25,045 nt of DNA, taken from contig NZ_CAJMEH010000027.1 of the NCBI RefSeq assembly GCF_905212365.1, positions 1-25,045 on the forward strand, written 5' to 3'. Made by a program: the position numbers and the translations under genes. This document shows, piece after piece, positions 6,230-12,278 of this stretch. The notes beneath the pieces are model-generated. The model saw only the letters and a program-made list of their open reading frames with translations. It did no database searches and had not been told where the DNA came from. Every line of letters starts with the position of its first letter. Within the stretch, counting starts at the first letter, position 1. This stretch comes from an uncultured Phascolarctobacterium sp. (GTDB taxonomy: Bacteria > Bacillota > Negativicutes > Acidaminococcales > Acidaminococcaceae).

Positions 6230-6658
6230 TTATATTTTCACATCCAGAGAAGCGCTCACGCCTACACCCTGAACGCGGTTCACATTTTTATAATCCACTC
6301 TATCCACGGGAATCAAAATTTTTGCTCGGATACCCAAAATCGTCTGCTCGATAATCAAGGCGGCCTTAACCTGGTCAACCTTTTCCACCGGCCCCGATAC
6401 CTGCGCCGCGCCCGCGCGGCTGCCGTCGCCTACGGAAATAATCGGCACTACCTTGGTAGCGTCCGTACTGCTGACGCCGTATTTAGCCGTTACGGCGTTA
6501 ATGCCGTCGTTCAGCGGTCCGGCCACAGCGTCCACCGCGTAACCGATAACGCCACCCTTAACTACCTTATCCAAAATCCCGGCCTGTACGGGGGACATTC
6601 CGTTTCCTAAAACAAAGCCTGCGGCCAACGCCGCGGCTATCCATTTTTTGCTCTGCAT
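6230..6658 (-). CDS. Small exported protein of unknown function
   Basis: A 142-residue protein with a Sec signal peptide, MQSKKWIAAALAAGFVLGNG...VQA, cleaved before GILDKV. The mature part has a Gly/Ala/Val-rich segment (VVKGGVIGYAVDAVAGPLND) and a C-terminal part with alternating beta-like residues (ALIIEQTILGIRAKILIPVDRVDY...GVGVSASLDVKI). I do not recognise a family. The start at 6658 follows AAGGAGG (6673-6667) with 8-nt spacing; an ATG 13 codons upstream lacks a ribosome site. It lies downstream of the LysM protein on the same strand with a 102-bp gap, so the two may be co-transcribed. Probably envelope-located. Confidence 0.7.
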   Translation of the reverse strand: MQSKKWIAAALAAGFVLGNGMSPVQAGILDKVVKGGVIGYAVDAVAGPLNDGINAVTAKYGVSSTDATKVVPIISVGDGSRAGAAQVSGPVEKVDQVKAALIIEQTILGIRAKILIPVDRVDYKNVNRVQGVGVSASLDVKI

Positions 6659-6760
6659 ACTCAACGCCTCCTTAGTTAGCGATAATATTATTTTCATTTA
6701 CTAATCTAATTCGACGCTGATGGACAAAAGCCTTGTGTTCATTCTGTAAAATTAATTAGT

Positions 6761-7048
6761 CTATTTAGCGGCAATCATTAAGCCGCTGTCCTGCACACGC
6801 ACCGGCACCTGCAAAACCTGGCCCGGATAAATATGCTTGGATCGTAACGCATTAGCCTGAGCAATGCGGTGCATAACCTCGCGTACATCTTCTTTATTTT
6901 CCGTGTGCCGCCAGGCAATATCCCACAGAGTATCGCCCTGAGCCACGGTAACGCTGTAATTGCGATAAGCCGGCTCGTCTGCGAACGCGCTGCCATACAT
7001 TCCGTACGCCATACAGGCAAACGCCAATGCAAATAAAATCCCTTTCAT
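6761..7048 (-). CDS. Exported LysM-domain protein
   Basis: A 95-residue protein with an N-terminal signal peptide or anchor (MKGILFALAFACMAYGMYGSAFA) and one LysM domain, YSVTVAQGDTLWDIAWRHTE...IAQANALRSKHIYPGQVLQVPV, which binds the glycan of peptidoglycan. Its size and build (short N-terminal hydrophobic segment plus a single LysM) resemble the YneA cell-division inhibitor of Bacillus, but this is only a resemblance. The ATG at 7048 sits behind AGGTGGTG; a GTG 12 nt upstream overlaps the ribosome site. A near-consensus promoter at 7084-7112 is flanked by two copies of a 13-bp repeat, so it appears to be specifically regulated. Confidence 0.8.
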   Translation of the reverse strand: MKGILFALAFACMAYGMYGSAFADEPAYRNYSVTVAQGDTLWDIAWRHTENKEDVREVMHRIAQANALRSKHIYPGQVLQVPVRVQDSGLMIAAK

Positions 7049-7070
7049 ATTTATCACCACCTAATAAATC

Positions 7071-7139
7071 TTTGTTTGTTTATATTTTAATACCGATGGT
7101 GAACTTTGTCAATATTATTTTGAATTTTTGTTTGTTTAT
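7071..7139 (-). promoter_or_regulatory. LysM gene promoter bracketed by 13-bp direct repeats
   Basis: Minus-strand TTGACA (7112-7107) and TAAAAT (7089-7084), spacer 17 bp. The repeat ATAAACAAACAAA (minus strand) occurs exactly twice here, at 7083-7071 (start-site region) and 7139-7127 (upstream of the -35), 56 bp apart. This is a candidate two-site operator. Confidence 0.6.
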
Positions 7140-7190
7140 CTAATCTGTAATGAACGTATAGCTGCGAACAAAAAACTATTGCGCAATTCT

Positions 7191-8129
7191 CTAATGGATG
7201 AGCCACATATAAAAAGGAATCACCGCCGCCGCCAGCACAGTGCTGACAGCTGTCAGCATGGCCGCGTATTTGTAATCGCCGCCATAGCTTTTCGCTACAA
7301 TAGCCGTATTCGTCATGGCAGGCATGGCCGCCATAATGACAAACACCTTCGCCATCATTTCCGTCAAATGAAAAAACGGCGCGATAGCCAGTACCAGCAA
7401 GGGACAAATAAAGAAACGCCCCAACATAGCCACGGCCAGCTCCTTGCCTAAACGAATCTCCTGCCAGTCCGTTTTACTCATCGCGATACCGATAAACAGC
7501 ATCGCCAACGGCGTCGTCATGCTGCCGATATAACGGCAGGCGGTAAACAGCGGCTGCGGCAAATCCAACTCCAGCAAAACGAAAGCAACGCCTGTCATAA
7601 AGCCAATTAACGGCAACGAAACAACACTGCGCAGCGTTTTGCGGCTCAGCCAGGGAGCTTCCTCCCCGCTGCCAATGGCCAAATCGTGAACGCCGATAGT
7701 CCAGAACATCGTCGTATTGACCATATAATAAATCATAATATACGGCACGCCGACGTCGCCAAACAAAGCGATTCCCAAAGGCAGGCCAATAAAAATCGTA
7801 TTGGAGCAGCTGACGCAAACGGAAAAAATCCCTCTATGCCGCTGCGGCAGTCTCAATACTTTTCCTAAAGCAAGGCTGATGAAGTAGCCTGCCAGCATAG
7901 AAATACAAGGAACGACCAAACCTTTGGACATACTGACCAGTTGCTCGTGCTGGAAGTTAGCCAATATATTAGTAAGCATATATGTGGGCAGGCAGACCTG
8001 CGTCACTAAACGCGAAATCAGGCCGATGCTGCTTTCGCTGAACCAGCCCCGCCTTTCCAAAATAAAACCCACGGCGATAATCAACATCACCGTTATAACG
8101 CCGTTCAAAGCGTGTAAAATAATTTCCAT
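7191..8129 (-). CDS. AEC-family transporter (auxin efflux carrier type)
   Basis: A 312-residue inner-membrane protein of the AEC family, whose bacterial members often move organic acids such as malate. About ten hydrophobic helices are visible, starting with ALNGVITVMLIIAVGFIL. Typical family stretches are RLVTQVCLPTYMLTNI, FSVCVSCSNTIFIGLPLGIALFG and MAAMPAMTNTAIVAKSYGGD near the C-terminus. The ATG at 8129 has GGGAGGGG upstream; the frame is open further upstream, but that part is hydrophilic and runs through the preceding terminator. No clear terminator follows. The substrate cannot be told from sequence; malate or another dicarboxylate would fit the nearby dcuC (inference). Confidence 0.85.
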   Translation of the reverse strand: MEIILHALNGVITVMLIIAVGFILERRGWFSESSIGLISRLVTQVCLPTYMLTNILANFQHEQLVSMSKGLVVPCISMLAGYFISLALGKVLRLPQRHRGIFSVCVSCSNTIFIGLPLGIALFGDVGVPYIMIYYMVNTTMFWTIGVHDLAIGSGEEAPWLSRKTLRSVVSLPLIGFMTGVAFVLLELDLPQPLFTACRYIGSMTTPLAMLFIGIAMSKTDWQEIRLGKELAVAMLGRFFICPLLVLAIAPFFHLTEMMAKVFVIMAAMPAMTNTAIVAKSYGGDYKYAAMLTAVSTVLAAAVIPFYMWLIH

Positions 8130-8156
8130 TGCTTCCCCTCCCAAGCCTGCGCTGAT

Positions 8157-8186
8157 AAAAATTACCGAAGCGCAAGCTCCGGTAAT
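8157..8186 (-). terminator. Intrinsic terminator after the 112-residue protein gene
   Basis: An 11-position stem with one G-U pair (8161-8171 with 8176-8186), loop TTGC on the minus strand, followed by TTTTTATC. Confidence 0.8.
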
Positions 8187-8191
8187 CAAAA

Positions 8192-8530
8192 TCAATGCTT
8201 TTCTTTTTTTACTTCTTCCAGCTTGCGCTTCATCCAGTCGATCATCGCCAGCTTGCCAAAGTCGTGCCAGGTTTCGCACTCGCAGTTCTTAGCGATATAT
8301 TCGTTCCATTTATCCTGATTGACGTTCTCTACCTCCAGCAAATTCATAATGCCGAAGCCGCTGCGCCACAGAATATCGTCCATGGAAGTAAATTTGCTGT
8401 TTTCCTTTAAAAACTCCGGATTAAAAAGCTCCTGAAAAGTTACCTTGCTCATAATCTGCCCCAATTCCTTATCGGCAGTGAACAAGCCCATGTAATACTT
8501 AAAGGTTTTATCCAATTTTTGTTTATCCAT
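8192..8530 (-). CDS. Small soluble protein of unknown function
   Basis: A 112-residue, charged, soluble protein without signal peptide or membrane segment. It is mostly helical in appearance (KLDKTFKYYMGLFTADKELG; KWNEYIAKNCECETWHDFGK) and ends in a lysine-rich tail (KRKLEEVKKEKH). A C-E-C pair lies near residue 84. I do not recognise the family. Of two adjacent ATGs, the one at 8530 has better spacing (7 nt) from GGAGG; 8533 is the alternative. It is divergent from the Rrf2-type regulator with a 129-bp gap and has its own terminator, so it is probably a single-gene unit. Regulation by the divergent Rrf2 protein is possible. Confidence 0.65.
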   Translation of the reverse strand: MDKQKLDKTFKYYMGLFTADKELGQIMSKVTFQELFNPEFLKENSKFTSMDDILWRSGFGIMNLLEVENVNQDKWNEYIAKNCECETWHDFGKLAMIDWMKRKLEEVKKEKH

Positions 8531-8602
8531 CATCAGGCCTCCAATAAATACAGTATGATACAGGTATTTTATCACAAAAAAGCTGTTAAGGGAAATAAAA
8601 TA

Positions 8603-8631
8603 TTGAACTCCTACTTATTTCATAGTAAAAT
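8603..8631 (+). promoter_or_regulatory. Promoter of the Rrf2-type gene with an inverted repeat
   Basis: TTGAAC (8603-8608) and TAAAAT (8626-8631), spacer 17 bp. TACT (8612-8615) and AGTA (8624-8627) form an 8-bp-spaced inverted repeat across the spacer and -10, in the position expected for self-repression by an Rrf2 protein. Confidence 0.55.
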
Positions 8632-8659
8632 AGTGTCAATAAGAAAGGTTGTGACTACT

Positions 8660-9103
8660 ATGAAGATTTCTACCAAAGGGCGCTACGCCCTGCGCTTAAT
8701 GCTCGACCTAGCCATCAACCAAACGAGCGGCTACATTCCGCTCAAAGCTGTTGCCCAACGGCAGGAAATTTCCGATAAATATCTTGAGCAGATAATCCAC
8801 CAGCTGAGCAAAAACGGCTTCGTTCTCAGCGCCCGCGGCGCGCAGGGAGGCTACCGTCTGGCGCGCCTGCCGGAGGAATACACCGTAGGAGAAATTCTGC
8901 GCACTGTGGAGGGCAGCCTGGCTCCCGTATCCTGTCTGGATTGCAGCACGCCCTGCGATAAAATCGATTCCTGCATCACTATCGGCTTATATAAAAAAAT
9001 TCAGAACGCTATCGACGGCATCGTGGACCATACCACCCTGGCAGATATGATCAACGACTTCCAGCGAAAACAGGCCGCCGCGAAAAAAAGCGGCTCCGTC
9101 TGA
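8660..9103 (+). CDS. Rrf2-family transcriptional regulator with IscR-like cysteines
   Basis: A 147-residue regulator of the Rrf2 family (IscR, CymR, NsrR). The N-terminal winged helix-turn-helix is typical: MKISTKGRYALRLMLDLA, then ISDKYLEQIIHQLSKNGFV, then the wing SARGAQGGYRLAR. The loop that binds an Fe-S cluster in IscR and NsrR holds C92-x2-C95-x3-C99-x5-C105, so it is likely an iron-sulfur sensor of oxygen, NO or cluster status. CymR, by contrast, lacks these cysteines. The ATG at 8660 follows AGAAAGG with 11-nt spacing. It appears first in a unit with the HD-domain and exported proteins (88-bp gap, no terminator seen), although no isc or suf genes are in the window. Confidence 0.88.
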   Translation: MKISTKGRYALRLMLDLAINQTSGYIPLKAVAQRQEISDKYLEQIIHQLSKNGFVLSARGAQGGYRLARLPEEYTVGEILRTVEGSLAPVSCLDCSTPCDKIDSCITIGLYKKIQNAIDGIVDHTTLADMINDFQRKQAAAKKSGSV

Positions 9104-9191
9104 CAGCAAGCGGCATGACAGACCGGCAGACAGCAGAACAAGCCGCAGTGGTGCAACAGCTTTAATAAATTCATTTACGGAGGCAGAAAAT

Positions 9192-9770
9192 ATGATCACC
9201 AGAGAAGAAGCTTGGACATTACTTACCCAATACAACAAGGAGCCCTTTCATCTGCGCCACGCGCTGACGGTGGAGGGCGTTATGCGCTATTTTGCCAGAG
9301 AGCTGGGCTACGGCGACCAGGAAGAATACTGGGGCATCGTCGGCCTGCTGCACGATTTAGATTTTGAACAGTATCCCGAACAACACTGCGTAAAATCACA
9401 GGAGCTGATGCGCCAGCACGGCGTGGACGAAAGCATTATCCGCGCCACCGCCAGCCACGGCTATGGCCTTACAGGCGCAGATATCAAGCCTGAGCACCAG
9501 ATGGAAAAGGTGCTTTTCGCTGCAGACGAGCTTTCCGGCCTTATCGGCGCGGCAGCGTTAATGCGTCCTTCAAAAAGCGTTCAGGATATGGAATTGAAAT
9601 CTTTGAAGAAAAAATTTAAAGATAAAAAATTTGCCGCCGGCTGTAACCGCGACGTTATCAAGAAAGGCGCAGACGACTTAGGCTGGACGCTGGACGAGCT
9701 GATGGAGAAAACCATTGCGGCTATGCGCGTCGACGAAGCGGCCATTAACGAAGCCTGCGAAAAATTATGA
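9192..9770 (+). CDS. HD-domain hydrolase
   Basis: A 192-residue single-domain HD protein. The metal-binding pattern is complete: H23 (LRHALTVEG), H54-D55 (GLLHDLDFEQ), H89 (TASHGYG) and D112 (FAADELSGL). HD proteins hydrolyse phosphate esters of nucleotides and related compounds, but this small subgroup, common in Firmicutes, has no assigned substrate that I know of. A good ribosome site (CGGAGG) precedes the ATG. Its 3' end overlaps the next gene by 4 bp (ATGA), implying translational coupling with the exported protein that follows. Cytosolic. The link to the upstream Rrf2 regulator is positional only. Confidence 0.85.
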   Translation: MITREEAWTLLTQYNKEPFHLRHALTVEGVMRYFARELGYGDQEEYWGIVGLLHDLDFEQYPEQHCVKSQELMRQHGVDESIIRATASHGYGLTGADIKPEHQMEKVLFAADELSGLIGAAALMRPSKSVQDMELKSLKKKFKDKKFAAGCNRDVIKKGADDLGWTLDELMEKTIAAMRVDEAAINEACEKL

Positions 9771-10654
9771 AAGCGGCAGCGCTGCTGGCCTGTCTGACGC
9801 TGTCGGTGTGCAGCGCAGCCGTAGCCGCCACCCCGGACGAGGTGTGGCAAGATTACCAAAAGCACCCTGATTATGTTTCCACACAGCCGCGTCAGCCTGC
9901 GCCCGCGCCCACGCCGCATATTACCGTAGAGGACAGCACGGGCCATATCAGCGAGCCGACCACGCCGCAACAGGCTAAAGAAAAGATAATCGCAGACAAA
10001 CCGGCAGAGCGCAGCCAATCCCGGCCAAGCAAAGCCAAAAAGCATTTAGCTGATCAAAACGCAGACGCAGCAGCCTTGGCCGAAAGCAAAACGCAAAAGC
10101 AGCCTGCCGCCGTAGTAGGCACCGCTCCGCAGGCAGCCGCGCCTAAGCCGAAGCCGCTGCCCAGCCTAGTAAAAAAGCCGCCCCTGCCCAAGCAATTTTT
10201 GCGCACGCCCCAAGCCAACGATTTCGTAACGGCAAACAGCGCCGCAGGCAGCTATTCCCTGCTGCTGTCTCAGGCCTTCGGCAGCGATCCGCTGGCGCAG
10301 CTGCCCTCCGCCCAGGGCGCTATGCTGGTGCGCGCGGCAAGCAATACGCTGATGTGCGCCGCTACCGTCCTCGACCCAACGGACACCGTCAGCTACGACG
10401 CGCAGCAGCCCTTGCCCGCTTACGCAAATAAAAAGCTGTACTGCCGCTGGCAGCACGGGACTGCGCTGGTGTGGGACTGCACGCTGAGCCGCCACGAGGA
10501 TTTTTACGGCGACAAGCTGCTGCTGGAAGCCAGCGCTAAGCAAAACGGTAAAACCTATCAGCTGCTTTACGTCATGCCGACGGCGCAAATGCGCATTTAT
10601 CTGCCCCAGGCGCTGTATTCGCTGAACAGCTTTGCGGTGAATATTAAAAAATAA
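9767..10654 (+). CDS. Exported protein with Pro/Ala/Lys-rich linker, unknown function
   Basis: A 295-residue protein starting with a Sec signal, MKAAALLACLTLSVCSAAVA|ATPDEV. Residues about 40-140 form a low-complexity linker rich in Pro, Ala, Lys and Gln, suited to span the periplasm or wall. The C-terminal 150 residues look folded, with two cysteine-containing segments (TLMCAATVLDPTDTV and KLYCRWQHGTALVWDCTLS) that could form a disulfide, followed by YQLLYVMPTAQMRIYLPQALYSL. I recognise no family. Translation is coupled to the HD protein by an ATGA overlap, with no separate ribosome site needed. A hairpin with a minus-strand T-run follows. Confidence 0.72.
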   Translation: MKAAALLACLTLSVCSAAVAATPDEVWQDYQKHPDYVSTQPRQPAPAPTPHITVEDSTGHISEPTTPQQAKEKIIADKPAERSQSRPSKAKKHLADQNADAAALAESKTQKQPAAVVGTAPQAAAPKPKPLPSLVKKPPLPKQFLRTPQANDFVTANSAAGSYSLLLSQAFGSDPLAQLPSAQGAMLVRAASNTLMCAATVLDPTDTVSYDAQQPLPAYANKKLYCRWQHGTALVWDCTLSRHEDFYGDKLLLEASAKQNGKTYQLLYVMPTAQMRIYLPQALYSLNSFAVNIKK

Positions 10655-10677
10655 AAACGCCGCTCTAAGGACGGCGT
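10653..10677 (-). terminator. Minus-strand terminator left of the solitary antitoxin-like RNA
   Basis: ACGCCG (10657-10662) pairs with CGGCGT (10672-10677); on the minus strand it is followed by TTTTTATTTTTT. It ends minus-strand transcription coming from tatD. The terminator at 5833-5865 holds the same position relative to the toxin-antitoxin locus. Confidence 0.65.
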
Positions 10678-10703
10678 CACAACTCAAGGCGTTTTAGAAC
10701 GTC

Positions 10704-10732
10704 TTGACTATTTTCAAATTCGAGCTTATAAT
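10704..10732 (+). promoter_or_regulatory. Promoter of the second antitoxin-like RNA
   Basis: TTGACT (10704-10709) and TATAAT (10727-10732), spacer 17 bp: the same hexamers and spacing as at 5883-5911, with the same CTTGACTATTTT context. Confidence 0.75.
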
Positions 10733-10738
10733 AATTAA

Positions 10739-10824
10739 AGAGATAGCTTGATGTTGGCGTGTCAGCTTTCTCCAAAGTTATATTGTGTGAAAAAAGTCCC
10801 GGCAAAAAGCCGGGCTTATTTTAT
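10739..10824 (+). ncRNA. Solitary antitoxin-like RNA (no toxin beside it)
   Basis: Predicted RNA of about 86 nt. It shares AAAGAGATAGCT at the same distance from the -10 as the RNA at 5918, a 5' hairpin of the same design (GAGATAGCT...AGCTTTCTC, 10740-10774) and a terminal hairpin (CCCGGC-AAAAA-GCCGGG, 10798-10814) with a T-rich tail. On the minus strand, where the toxin would be expected, only the end of tatD is found, so the toxin gene has been lost or never existed here. It might act in trans on the first locus. It also runs antisense into the 3' end of tatD. Confidence 0.55.
10798..10823. terminator. Bidirectional terminator at the end of tatD
   Basis: A 6-bp GC stem (10798-10803 with 10809-10814) and a 5-nt A loop. 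T-rich tails occur on both strands: CTTATTTTATTTT on plus, ACTTTTTTC on minus. It overlaps the vicinity of the tatD stop codon. Confidence 0.75.
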
Positions 10825-11595
10825 TTTCCAGAACAGCCGCTTGGTATTGGCCGCCGTCAGCGCCGCCAGCTCGGCAAAATCCATTTGCAGAACCTCCGCC
10901 GCATTGCGCGCCGTATATTCCACATAGGCGGGGTTATTGCGCTTGCCCCGGAAGGGCACCGGCGTCAAATACGGGCAATCGGTTTCCAGCAAAATCAGCT
11001 CCTTGGGCACATACTGCAAAACCTCGCGCACCTTCTGCGCGTTCTTATAGGTAGACGTGCCCCCGAAGCCAAAATAATAACCGCGCTTAGCCAGCTCCTT
11101 CGCCATCTCCAAACTGCCGCTGAAGCAGTGGAACACCGCCTGCACGCCGCTTACTTCCTTTTGAAACAGCTCCAGCATATCGCCGTGAGCGTCGCGGTCG
11201 TGAATAATAATGGGCAAATTAAATTGCTTGGCCAAATCTATCTGCTCCAGGAAAATCCGCTTCTGCACTTCCCTGGGCTCGTTTTCCTTCCAATAATAAT
11301 CCAAACCTATCTCACCGATAGCGACAACCTTGGGCAGCTGCGCCCACTTAGCCAGCTGCTCTAAATAATCGGCGGGAATCCCGGCCAAATTTTCCGGATG
11401 ATAGCCCACGGCGGCGTAAATAAAATCATAACGCTGCGCCAACTCCACCGCCTTAGCCGAACTCGCAGCGTCGCAGCCGGCATTGATAACGCCGTCCAAA
11501 TCCTGCTCCAGCTGCGCCAGCAGCTCCTCCCTGTCCTTATCAAAGGCTTCGTCGTCCAAATGCGCATGGGAATCCCACAACCCTATTCTGCTCAT
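10816..11595 (-). CDS. tatD: TatD-family metal-dependent DNase/hydrolase
   Basis: A 259-residue TatD-family hydrolase, a TIM-barrel enzyme with two metals. Members act as 3'-5' DNases or RNases, and some remove D-amino acids from tRNA-like substrates. Visible ligands: H10-x-H12 in DSHAHLD, the Glu in AIGEIGLDYYW, His in IIIHDRDAHGD, His in VFHCFSGS and Asp in LLETDCPYLTP. Other family landmarks are YHPENL and FRGKRNNPAYVEYT. It is full length for the family. The ribosome site GAGGTGA precedes the ATG. It is 11 nt downstream of the DUF3592-like gene and follows metG at a distance, a common Firmicute association (metG-tatD). Cytosolic. Confidence 0.93.
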   Translation of the reverse strand: MSRIGLWDSHAHLDDEAFDKDREELLAQLEQDLDGVINAGCDAASSAKAVELAQRYDFIYAAVGYHPENLAGIPADYLEQLAKWAQLPKVVAIGEIGLDYYWKENEPREVQKRIFLEQIDLAKQFNLPIIIHDRDAHGDMLELFQKEVSGVQAVFHCFSGSLEMAKELAKRGYYFGFGGTSTYKNAQKVREVLQYVPKELILLETDCPYLTPVPFRGKRNNPAYVEYTARNAAEVLQMDFAELAALTAANTKRLFWKIK

Positions 11596-11606
11596 ACTTC
11601 ACCTCG

Positions 11607-12191
11607 TCAATAGATAAACACGTTCAAATACAGCTGCAAAAAGAACAGCAGGCTGAACAATACAAAGCACACAATCGCGCCCTTGCGCGAATAATATTCC
11701 TCGCCCCTGATATAAAATTCACGAGGGTCAGCGGGATTGTAAATAATTTTGCGCGGCAATTTTAAATTAAAGCCCCTGTCAATCCGATCTCCATCCTTCG
11801 TCCTGCTGCCATGGGCTTCGTTCAAAGCTTCGCTGTACTCTTTACCGTCCACGGTATACGTAAAAATCGGGCACAGCTGCTTGCCGCGGGTCCAGCTTTG
11901 GCTGTAGCCCGTAATCACCGCCCGCGTTTCCTTGCAGCACAGCTTCTCCAGCCTGGGAAAATAATTTTTGCGCCAAGCCAGATAAATACCAAAAAGATAG
12001 GCCAGCATGGACAGCTTAATTATCCAGGCTATGGTTTTAAAGGCGTACAGCCCATAGTTATTATAATTATGCGCCAGCCATTCGTAGGGCAAAACGTAAG
12101 GCGCCAGGCTGCCGACCATCACGAGCAGCATGCTGACGCCGATAAATAAATAAGGACGCCAGTAAAGTCTGCTAAAAAGCTTTTCCGACAT
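11607..12191 (-). CDS. Membrane protein with DUF3592-like domain
   Basis: A 194-residue membrane protein. Two hydrophobic helices lie near the N-terminus (YLFIGVSMLLVMVGSLAPYVL and TIAWIIKLSMLAYLFGIYLAW) and one at the C-terminus (AIVCFVLFSLLFFLQLYLNVF). Between them is a soluble domain with CPIFTYTVDGKEYSE and RKIIYNPADPREFYIRG, the pattern of DUF3592-type domains (a Y-x-V-DGKEY strand, then YNP-DP). No function is established for these. A strong ribosome site (GGAGGG) precedes the ATG. It sits between metG and tatD with an 11-nt gap to tatD, so those two are probably co-transcribed. Confidence 0.7.
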   Translation of the reverse strand: MSEKLFSRLYWRPYLFIGVSMLLVMVGSLAPYVLPYEWLAHNYNNYGLYAFKTIAWIIKLSMLAYLFGIYLAWRKNYFPRLEKLCCKETRAVITGYSQSWTRGKQLCPIFTYTVDGKEYSEALNEAHGSRTKDGDRIDRGFNLKLPRKIIYNPADPREFYIRGEEYYSRKGAIVCFVLFSLLFFLQLYLNVFIY

Positions 12192-12219
12192 AGGCCCTCC
12201 ATTTTATAAACTAAAAGAT

Positions 12220-12265
12220 AAGCTAAAAGACGCCGCTTACAGCGTCCTTTAGCTTTTTATGTTTT
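12220..12265. terminator. Hairpin between metG and the DUF3592-like gene
   Basis: A 14-position stem with one mismatch (12220-12233 with 12242-12255) and an 8-nt loop. The better T-run (TTTTTATGTTTT) is on the plus strand; on the minus strand the tail is ATCTTTTAG. It probably gives partial termination after metG. Confidence 0.55.
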
Positions 12266-12278
12266 AAACAAATATCAA

